DNA of 64,000 nt. It comes from Sphingopyxis panaciterrulae. Lineage in GTDB: Bacteria > Pseudomonadota > Alphaproteobacteria > Sphingomonadales > Sphingomonadaceae. This document shows, piece by piece, positions 56,998 through 64,000 of this stretch (positions are counted from its first letter, which is position 1; every line of letters starts with the position of its first letter). The position numbers and the translations under genes were made by a program. The notes beneath the pieces were generated by a model, which was given only the letters and a program-made list of their open reading frames with translations, did no database searches and was not told the DNA's origin. The DNA lies in contig NZ_JACIJH010000001.1 of the NCBI RefSeq assembly GCF_014199295.1, positions 798,600-862,599 of the forward strand, written 5' to 3'.

Positions 56998-57480
56998 TGC
57001 ACTACTCCCTATTATTTTGTTGTTTTGTTATGAAAGCAAGACGGTACGTCACGGCGAATCGTGCGGATAGTGTCATAAAGAGTCACGAACGGTGCGCTGA
57101 ATGCACCATCGCAGATGCTATGCGCAGCGCCGGACATGGTGTCGTGAGCCGATGTATCCACTCAGGAGGAGTGGCTTGGCGCGCCGCTGTTCCATCGAAC
57201 CGTCGGCAGCCTGATCTTAGGGGAGCAGGCGAGGCATACCACAACGCACCTGTGCGGGGTTGATCAGGCTCGGTGCTGTTGGAAGCGCGCTTGCCCGAGG
57301 CGCACGACGAGCAGTGGCGCGCCTTACGGCAATATCTGCAGAGGGAGGCCCGCGCGCCAGATGTCGCTGAGCCGCCCCCGCGCCTCGCCGGTGCACGGCA
57401 TGCACCGGCGAGGCGGATATTCGCACCTTCCCGGCGCCCGGACGTTCGCGAATAACCGCGGAAAGAAAGGCCACACGCAC
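56998..57480. other. Divergent intergenic region, mostly LysR debris
   Basis: A 483-base gap between the divergent TonB receptor and transaminase genes. The left end is AT-rich (TATTATTTTGTTGTTTTGTTATG) and should carry the receptor promoter. The middle holds a decayed LysR-type fragment, annotated separately. The right end (GCGCCAG to AAAGAAAGGCC) holds the transaminase ribosome site. No further gene was recognised. Confidence 0.6.
57095..57345 (+). pseudogene. Decayed LysR-family regulator fragment
   Basis: Three pieces in shifting frames line up with a LysR N-terminus: TIADAMRSAGHGVVSR (compare HTVVSR in the intact LysR at 61112), EEWLGAPLFHRTVGSLIL (57166 onward; compare EEWLGVSLFHR), and GEAYHNAPVRG/AGLIRLGAVGSAL. 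At least two frameshifts separate them and the effector domain is missing. It lay between the receptor and transaminase genes, the usual place for a cluster regulator. Detected by eye only. Confidence 0.5.
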
Positions 57481-58800
57481 ATGCAAACAGACACGCCACC
57501 GAGCCTAGCCGCCTTCTGGATGCCATTCACCGACAATCGGGCGTTCAAACGCGAGCCCCGCATGCTGGGCGCCGCGTCGGGCATGTATTATCGCACCCTG
57601 GGCGGGCAACCGGTGTTGGACGCCACGGCGGGGCTGTGGTGCGTCAACGCCGGACACGGCCGCAAACATATCACCGACGCCATTCGCAAGCAGGCAGAGG
57701 TGCTGGACTTCGCACCGACCTTTCAGCTTGGCCACCCCAAAGCGTTCGAGCTTGCCGAGCGGCTGGCCAGCATCATGCCGCCGGGCCTCGACCACGTCTT
57801 CTTCACCAACAGCGGGTCGGAGGCTGCCGACACGGCGCTGAAGATGGCGCTCGCCTACCAACGGGCGCGTGGGCAAGCTGGCCGAATGCGGCTCATCGGG
57901 CGAGAGCGCGGCTATCACGGCACCAACTTCGGCGGCACCGCCGTCGGCGGCATCGGTGGCAACAGGCGTGCGTTCGGCGCGCAGATCTGGGGTGTGGATC
58001 ACCTCGGTCACACTTATCGCGAGACGGACGCCTTCACGCGTGGCCAGCCCGTTACGAACGAGGACATGGCGGGCGAACTGGAGCGGTTGATCGCACTCCA
58101 CGGGGCGGAGACGATCGCGGCAGTGATCGTGGAACCGGTGGCGGGTTCCACCGGCGTGCTGATCCCGCCGCGCGGCTATCTGCAGCAGCTGCGCGACATT
58201 ACGCGCCGGCATGGCATCGTGCTGATCTTCGATGAGGTCATCACCGGGTTCGGACGGCTCGGTGCCGCCACGGCGGCCGAGGCGTTCGGCGTTACGCCCG
58301 ACATCCTCACATGCGCCAAGGGGCTGACCAACGGCGCGGTGCCGATGGGCGCGGTGGTCGCAAACCGCGCCATCCACGACGCGGTGGTCGCCGATGCCGA
58401 AGCGCCAGGCATCGAATTCTTTCACGGCTACACCTATTCGGGCCACCCGCTCGCCGCCGCAGCCGGCATCGCCGCGCTCGAAGTCTACGCGAACGATGCC
58501 CTTTTCGCCCGCTCCGCAGATTTGGCATCGGCGTGGGAAGAGGCAATCCATGGCCTCGTCTCGGCGCCGGGGGTGCGTGACATACGCACCATCGGCTTGG
58601 TCGCAGGCATCGAGCTGGAATCGCGCAAGGACGCTCCGGGCAGGAGGGCGCTGGAGATATTCCACCGCTGCTTCGACGAAGGGATGCTGATCCGCGTCAC
58701 TGGCGACATCATCGCGCTGTCGCCACCTCTGATCGTGGAAGTCGATCAGATTGTCGAGATCAGGGACCGCCTTGCCCGGACGATCGCGGCGGTCGGCTAG
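57481..58800 (+). CDS. Omega-amino acid (beta-alanine):pyruvate transaminase
   Basis: 439 residues of class III PLP aminotransferases, closest in pattern to beta-alanine/omega-amino acid:pyruvate transaminases. AAFWMPFTDNRAFK at the start, GLWCVNAGHGR, NSGSEAADTALKMAL, ERGYHGTNFGGTAVGG, FDEVITGFGRLG (Asp251) and the PLP lysine Lys280 in TCAKGLTNGAVPMG are typical. It removes the amino group from beta- or omega-amino acids or amines. ATG 57481 follows AAAGAAAGG. It is followed by an MFS transporter and diverges from the peptidase/hydrolase block. Confidence 0.87.
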   Translation: MQTDTPPSLAAFWMPFTDNRAFKREPRMLGAASGMYYRTLGGQPVLDATAGLWCVNAGHGRKHITDAIRKQAEVLDFAPTFQLGHPKAFELAERLASIMPPGLDHVFFTNSGSEAADTALKMALAYQRARGQAGRMRLIGRERGYHGTNFGGTAVGGIGGNRRAFGAQIWGVDHLGHTYRETDAFTRGQPVTNEDMAGELERLIALHGAETIAAVIVEPVAGSTGVLIPPRGYLQQLRDITRRHGIVLIFDEVITGFGRLGAATAAEAFGVTPDILTCAKGLTNGAVPMGAVVANRAIHDAVVADAEAPGIEFFHGYTYSGHPLAAAAGIAALEVYANDALFARSADLASAWEEAIHGLVSAPGVRDIRTIGLVAGIELESRKDAPGRRALEIFHRCFDEGMLIRVTGDIIALSPPLIVEVDQIVEIRDRLARTIAAVG

Positions 58801-58927
58801 CCTTTCGTGCCGGGTCGGGTCGCTTCAGCCGCCGTGCCTACAACTGCACGGAAGGGCTTTTCCGGCACCCTTGACGCCAGTGGCAGCTTATCGCGCGGTC
58901 TACACTAATGACATATGGGAGAGGCAG

Positions 58928-60238
58928 ATGAGCGACGGAAATGGGATGACGATGCCACCGGCGATATCGACTGACGGCAGCAGCCGGCGCGTCCGCCTGA
59001 TGCTATGGACGCTGATGGCAGTCTATATCCTCAATTTCCTCGACCGGCAGATCGTCAACATCCTCGCCGAGCCGATCAAGAACGATCTGCAATTGAGCGA
59101 CACCGCTATCGGCCTGATGACCGGGCTTGCTTTTGCGCTTTTCTATAGCATCCTCGGCATCCCCATCGCGCGCTGGGCCGACAAGCCGAGTAGCAACCGC
59201 GCCTCGCTCATCTCGATCGCGCTCGCCATCTGGTCGGGGATGACGGTGCTATGCGGACTGACGCAGAATTTCGGGCAACTTCTCGCTGCGCGTATCGGTG
59301 TCGGCGTGGGTGAAGCGGGTTGCACGCCGGCGGCGTTTTCGCTGATCGCCGACAGCGTTCCGCCAGAAAAGCGATCCTCCGCCGTTTCCTTCTACGGCCT
59401 CGGCCTTCCGATCGGTAGCCTGTTAGGGCTCGCTATTGGCGGCACGCTGGCCGACGCCTTCGGTTGGCGCGTAGCCTTCATGATCGTGGGCGTGCCGGGA
59501 ATAGTGATGGCACTCATCGTGCCGAAGCTGATCCGCGACCCGCGCTTTGGCGGGCAGATGTCCGCGTACGCCGTGCAGCGACCGCCAGCGCTGCCCGCGA
59601 CAGAGGCGCTAAGGGAGATTTTCAGCTCGCGCGCCTTCCTGCTGTTGGCTCTAGCCGCGTCAATCACCGGTTTTCTCGCCTTCGGAAAGGGGGTATGGGT
59701 GGTGATCCTGTTCATTCGCAGCCACGGCCTGTCGCCGGGCGAGACGGGATTGCTACTGGGCATCATGATGGGCCTTGCGAGCATGGTCGGAATCTGGTTA
59801 GGCGGGATGCTCGCCGACCGTTTCGGACAGCGCGACAAGCGCCATATCCTGACCGGCCCGGCGGTAGGCATGGCGATCGCCACGCCGTTCCTGTTCATGG
59901 GCTATTGGGTGACCGATTGGCGCTTGTCGATCGCGCTCCTGATTCTGCCGACCGCGCTTAACTCCGTTTATTACGGGCCGACCTTTGCCTGCGTGCAGGG
60001 GTTGGTGCGGCCGGAGGCGCGCGCGATGGCGAGCGCGGTGATGCTGTTCGCACAGAATCTGATCGGGCTGGGGCTCGGCCCGCTCTTCTTCGGCATGCTA
60101 TCCGACGCCTTCCGGCCGATGGCGGGCGAGGACAGCGTGCGCTGGGTGCTCTATGGCGCGGCCTGGCTGGGGCTGGTGCCGGCCATCCTGTTCTGGCGGG
60201 CGAGCCTACGGCTCAACGCGGAGCTGAAATCCGGGTAG
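58928..60238 (+). CDS. MFS transporter, Spinster-like
   Basis: 436 residues with 12 membrane helices. The first helix NFLDRQIVNILAEPIKNDLQLSDTAIGLMTGLAFALFY, recognised by LNFLDRQ and GLAFALFYSILGIP, is typical of sphingomonad Spinster-type MFS proteins, usually linked to aromatic or terpenoid catabolic clusters. GERVGVGEAG-like RIGVGVGEAGCTPAAFSLI and the loop WADKPSSNRAS are further motifs. ATG 58928 has GAGAGGCAG upstream. It probably moves the substrate or product of the cluster through the inner membrane; the only other transporter in the block is a pseudogene. Confidence 0.85.
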   Translation: MSDGNGMTMPPAISTDGSSRRVRLMLWTLMAVYILNFLDRQIVNILAEPIKNDLQLSDTAIGLMTGLAFALFYSILGIPIARWADKPSSNRASLISIALAIWSGMTVLCGLTQNFGQLLAARIGVGVGEAGCTPAAFSLIADSVPPEKRSSAVSFYGLGLPIGSLLGLAIGGTLADAFGWRVAFMIVGVPGIVMALIVPKLIRDPRFGGQMSAYAVQRPPALPATEALREIFSSRAFLLLALAASITGFLAFGKGVWVVILFIRSHGLSPGETGLLLGIMMGLASMVGIWLGGMLADRFGQRDKRHILTGPAVGMAIATPFLFMGYWVTDWRLSIALLILPTALNSVYYGPTFACVQGLVRPEARAMASAVMLFAQNLIGLGLGPLFFGMLSDAFRPMAGEDSVRWVLYGAAWLGLVPAILFWRASLRLNAELKSG

Positions 60239-60263
60239 AGTCCATCCTGATTGGATTGAACCG

Positions 60264-60292
60264 TTAGCCCTGAGCTTGCCGAAGGGCTGTCC
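60264..60292. repeat. GCCCTGAGCTTGCCGAAGGGC palindrome
   Basis: Same repeat type as 29541-29561 with one base changed, followed by TGTCCTTTCC. It lies just after the MFS gene and may serve as its terminator. The rest of the 182-base gap has nothing recognised. Confidence 0.55.
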
Positions 60293-60420
60293 TTTCCCGA
60301 CTTATGCCAATTAGTACGTAAAATCGGTTTCGAGTGATTGCAGCAACTTAAGCGATTTCTGCCGCGGCATTGCTAACGTTCTGGCGGGCGAGTGCACGCA
60401 GGGGGACCGCCAGCTATCGC

Positions 60421-60858
60421 CTAGGTGACTGTTGGTATGGGCGTGGGCGCAAAAGCCTTGAACCGCCACGTCTCGCCTTCGAAGCTCCAAACCGCGATGA
60501 ATTTGCAGTCAAGAATCCGCGGCTTGCCGTCTGAAACGACCTCGGCACGCAGATGACCGAGGACGAGCGCGTGATCGCCACATACCTGTATATCTACGTT
60601 AGATGCATTGATGCTAAGATAACGGAGCTGTCCACTAGAGATTTTGGTTATATACTCGTCCTTGCTATCCGAAGTTGCGTTTGAATGCATATAATGCATG
60701 TCATCTGACAATATATTATTAAGAACCTTATAATCTTTTGATAACATGGCATTGTATCGACTAACCTCTAAATCAACTATCAAAGTATATATAAATGTTT
60801 CTTCCTCCCTCATCGGAGAATTATATTTTCTTTCCAGTTGGAAATTTAGTTTTTTCAT
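60421..60858 (-). CDS. NTF2-like (SnoaL/DUF4440) family protein, AT-rich
   Basis: 145 residues from ATG 60858 (or about 130 from an internal ATG at 60813). The core FIYTLIVDLEVSRYNAMLSKDYKVLNNILSDDMHYMHSNATSDSKDEYITKI and the end FIAVWSFEGETWRFKAF match nuclear-transport-factor-2-like proteins of the DUF4440 type, identified by LNNILSDDMHYMHSN. The 5' half is strikingly AT-rich compared with everything else, suggesting recent transfer from a low-GC organism. No signal peptide; enzymatic role unknown. Confidence 0.7.
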   Translation of the reverse strand: MKKLNFQLERKYNSPMREEETFIYTLIVDLEVSRYNAMLSKDYKVLNNILSDDMHYMHSNATSDSKDEYITKISSGQLRYLSINASNVDIQVCGDHALVLGHLRAEVVSDGKPRILDCKFIAVWSFEGETWRFKAFAPTPIPTVT

Positions 60859-60939
60859 ATACAAACTCGCGTACAATAATTTTTCTAACTCAGAAGCTTT
60901 GGGTTAAGGATTTTTGCTCTAATTGTTAGGGCTGTGGCC

Positions 60940-61097
60940 ACCGGAACGCTCCGCGCGATCGGCACGGCTTACCGCAAGGCGTGCTTGACTCCGACATCAG
61001 AAATCCGCACGTGTGGTGCACTGGGCGCACCAGTAGCCGAGCGTCAACGCAGGCGAGCCTTACTCGGGATGAGAGGTGTTGGCTGGAGCGTTCCGGT
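60940..61097. repeat. 13-bp inverted repeats bounding a 158-bp segment
   Basis: ACCGGAACGCTCC (60940-60952) and its exact reverse complement GGAGCGTTCCGGT (61085-61097) bound a segment ending 14 bases before the LysR start. It could be a tiny non-autonomous element or part of the LysR control region. No other feature was seen in this gap. Confidence 0.45.
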
Positions 61098-61111
61098 TAT
61101 GACGAGGGATC

Positions 61112-62074
61112 ATGAACACCCGAGATCAAGCAAGTCAGCCCCCTAGCCTATTGCACTCCAAGGCGTTTCCTCCATTTGCCGCCTTAAGAGCGTTTGAGGC
61201 CGTGGGCCGCCTTGGTGGTGTACGACATGCGGCTGCCTGGCTGAACCTCGACCATACCGTCGTCAGCAGGCACATCCGCTTCTTGGAAGAATGGCTTGGC
61301 GTTTCCCTGTTTCATCGACTTGGAGGTAGGTTGGTGTTTACCGAAGTCGGTGAAAGCTATCACTCCCGTATCTCGGCGGGCATGATCGAACTCGCATCTG
61401 CCACTGCTCAGGTTTTACACAAGGATGATGAACGCTACCTTCGGCTGTGGTGCGTTCCTGGCTTTGCCGCCCAGTGGCTTTCAGAGCAACTGGCGGACTT
61501 TGAGCAACAATGCCCTGAGCTGACTATAGAGATGCGGCCCACTGACGACACCGCAAATCTTGTCATGCACGAGGCGGATATCGACATAAGGTTCTACGGC
61601 GACAGCTACTTACCCAGTCCGGGCGGAAAGGGGCTTCGGTTCGTTGAATTGGCACGACCGCCATTCCTGATCGTCGCGAATCCGGAACTCGCGATCGAAC
61701 TCTCTGCGTTGCGGCACATTTCGGAACTGGCAAATGGCCCATTACTCCACGAGGAGCACCATGAGCAATGGCGCGCCTGGTTCAAGCTCAATGGCGTTGA
61801 AGTACCTGAGCGTCTGCCCGGCCCCCTGCTTTGGCACGCGCATTTGACGATCGCAGCGGCGCGGATAGGCCGAGGCGTGGCTATTGCGAGCACTTATCTG
61901 GTCGGAAAGGACCTTGCAAACGGTACATTGGTCGAACTGCAACTACCCGGCAGTCAGCAAGCGGTAATAGGTGGTTACTTCTTTGTCACGCGCGAGGATC
62001 GGTGGAATTCGCCAGGAATAGTCAAGTTAAGGCGGTTTCTGCAAGCGCAGATTAGGCTTCGAGACAAAGCTTGA
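61112..62074 (+). CDS. LysR-family transcriptional regulator (GcvA-like)
   Basis: 320 residues: N-terminal winged helix (FAALRAFEAVGRLGGVRHAAAWLNLDHTVVSRHIRFLEEWLGVSLFHR, recognised by LRAFEAVGRLGGV and HTVVSRHIRFLEEWLG) and a C-terminal substrate-binding domain (about 105-310). The A-x-A-W-L and LFHR patterns place it near GcvA/AmpR-type regulators. Its HTH resembles the decayed fragment at 57095-57345. It is the only intact regulator near the 47.5-60 kb cluster and may control it. The codon use is less GC-biased than in the main chromosome part. Confidence 0.85.
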   Translation: MNTRDQASQPPSLLHSKAFPPFAALRAFEAVGRLGGVRHAAAWLNLDHTVVSRHIRFLEEWLGVSLFHRLGGRLVFTEVGESYHSRISAGMIELASATAQVLHKDDERYLRLWCVPGFAAQWLSEQLADFEQQCPELTIEMRPTDDTANLVMHEADIDIRFYGDSYLPSPGGKGLRFVELARPPFLIVANPELAIELSALRHISELANGPLLHEEHHEQWRAWFKLNGVEVPERLPGPLLWHAHLTIAAARIGRGVAIASTYLVGKDLANGTLVELQLPGSQQAVIGGYFFVTREDRWNSPGIVKLRRFLQAQIRLRDKA

Positions 62075-62120
62075 CTGGGTGACTCCCGGTTGATTCAAGG
62101 CTGCTTTTTGGGAGGCAGAC

Positions 62121-62223
62121 TTGGGCGAACAGATTGGGGTTTCGGATGAGGAATGAACGCTGATCGGACCGCTTCTTCCATCAGAATGGGGGCGTGGCTG
62201 CCGATCTGCGGGCGATATCGGTC
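62121..62223 (+). pseudogene. IS5-like transposase relic
   Basis: Reading from TTG 62121 gives LGEQIGVSDEE-stop-TLIGPLLPSEWGRGCRSAGDIG, which matches the start of IS5-family transposases (pattern DEEWxLIxPLLPxExGRG) with the Trp codon mutated to TGA. The remainder is missing. It is a dead fragment in the 263-base gap after the LysR gene. Confidence 0.55.
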
Positions 62224-62337
62224 CTGTTTCGAAGGGCGGACTACGCCAGCCACGCCGAACATGATGACCTAGTCATCTGGAACTGAAGTAAGCATCATTG
62301 TATAAGCTCCGCCGGTGATAGGAGTGGAGTTTGGGCG

Positions 62338-62592
62338 ATGGTGGGCAGACAGGCAGATTTGTTTGTGTTGAGCGGCGAGGATCGGAGCTTTCTCGAAGGC
62401 CAGGTTCGCCGCCACAGGGCACCTCGATCGCTATCGGATCGCTGCCGAATGATCCTGATGTGTTCAGAGGGGCTTCAGAGCAAGGAGGTGGCCGAACGCC
62501 TTGGTGTCCATGAACATACGGTCGGCAAATGGCGCCGCCGGTTCGTGCAGGATGTGAACCGCCCCGGGATTGCCGGAGGCCCTAACTCCTGA
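62338..62592 (+). pseudogene. IS630-family transposase, truncated by the IS3 element
   Basis: Residues 1-72 (VLSGEDRSFLEGQVRRHRAPRSLSDRCRMIL, then CSEGLQSKEVAERLGVHEHTVGKWRRRFVQD, recognised by SKEVAERLGVHEHTVGKWRRRF) are the N-terminal helix-turn-helix of an IS630-family transposase. After VQD the frame enters the left inverted repeat of the IS3 element at 62555 and stops. The catalytic part is not found on the far side of the IS3 element, so an additional deletion occurred. Confidence 0.75.
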
Positions 62593-62604
62593 GAGGAAGG
62601 GCCT

Positions 62605-63836
<1,232 letters not shown>

Positions 63837-63912
63837 CTTAAACCAAATGGCCTCCGGCAGTCCCGGGGCGGTTCAGGGCTGCTCGTTCAATTGCATTGTT
63901 CCGGCTGCTGCG

Positions 63913-63955
63913 CGACAATCAGGGTGAGAATTGCCGACAATCAGGATGAGAATGG
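63913..63955. repeat. Two 21-base direct repeats, IS21-like terminus
   Basis: CGACAATCAGGGTGAGAATTG (63913-63933; first 20 given here as the pattern CGACAATCAGG-GTGAGAATT) and CGACAATCAGGATGAGAATG (63935 on) repeat every 22 bases. IS21-family elements carry several such repeats near their ends, so an IS21-like element may begin beyond the window edge or this is a relic. Confidence 0.5.
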
Positions 63956-64000
63956 CGGCGGTGTGTCTGTCGGGACGAGGGGCGAAGCCCCGAGGAGCGA

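Noticed and set aside
57273..57455. 60-codon plus-strand frame as a real small gene
   Set aside because: It overlaps the decayed LysR fragment; the alternative frame there matches the LysR family better and this frame has no ribosome site.

Overview
The window is GC-rich (visibly well over 60%) alphaproteobacterial chromosome. Gene content and protein style point to the Sphingomonadales, most like Sphingopyxis or Sphingomonas: the 3' end of a gene-transfer-agent-type tail module with DUF2163, NlpC/P60, tail-tip and DUF2793 genes, an OmpA porin with a very long polyproline linker, many TonB-dependent receptors and acyl-CoA enzymes, and short palindromic intergenic repeats. The genus is an inference; no rRNA or other marker gene is present.

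Layout. 0-4 kb: end of the GTA-like tail operon. 4-12.3 kb: OmpA/porin with a clear terminator, a DUF1993 gene, an MsbA-like ABC exporter, intracellular PHA depolymerase, a YkvA-like membrane protein, a dipeptide epimerase, a DUF805-like protein, a VOC protein and SoxR. 12.6-19 kb: a carbohydrate or sulfated-glycoside utilisation operon (TonB receptor, sulfatase, GH3 glycosidase) behind a promoter whose start region carries a perfect 20-bp LacI-type palindrome. 19-27.2 kb: acyl-CoA synthetase, fused PabB-PabC, a BrnT/BrnA toxin-antitoxin pair with a palindromic promoter, an aspartate-type aminotransferase, a micro-ORF coupled to msrA, a class A beta-lactamase-like lipoprotein and a small lipoprotein. 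27.3-35.2 kb: sucC, etfBA, enoyl-CoA hydratase, a TonB-domain protein, then a phosphotransferase and acyl-CoA dehydrogenase pair. Identical GTTTACGTAAAC palindromes precede etfB and the phosphotransferase gene, suggesting shared control of acyl-CoA oxidation. 35.2-47.3 kb: PhnA-domain protein, exported methyltransferase-like protein, D-aminoacylase family enzyme, DUF885 lipoprotein, NhaA, an NfrB-like glycosyltransferase with a partner protein, TauE/SafE with a TIGR02186 protein, and a HerA-like ATPase.

47.5-60.3 kb is the most distinctive region. On the minus strand it has a TonB receptor, an M81 (MlrC/microcystinase-like) metallopeptidase, a protein carrying two separate alpha/beta-hydrolase domains, a frameshifted and truncated MFS-transporter remnant, a DUF2817 (M14-like) peptidase and an acid-CoA ligase. 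Diverging from these on the plus strand are a decayed LysR fragment, an omega-amino-acid:pyruvate transaminase and an MFS transporter. Together this looks like uptake and breakdown of an ester- and amide-containing compound, possibly a (depsi)peptide that ends in a beta- or omega-amino acid. Neither MlrA nor MlrB is present, so it is not the classical mlr cluster.

60.3-64 kb is a mobile or foreign edge: an AT-rich NTF2-like gene, a LysR regulator, an IS5-like relic, a truncated IS630 transposase, a complete IS3-family (IS51-group-like) element with 27-bp inverted repeats, and IS21-like terminal repeats at the window end. No tRNA, rRNA or CRISPR was recognised.
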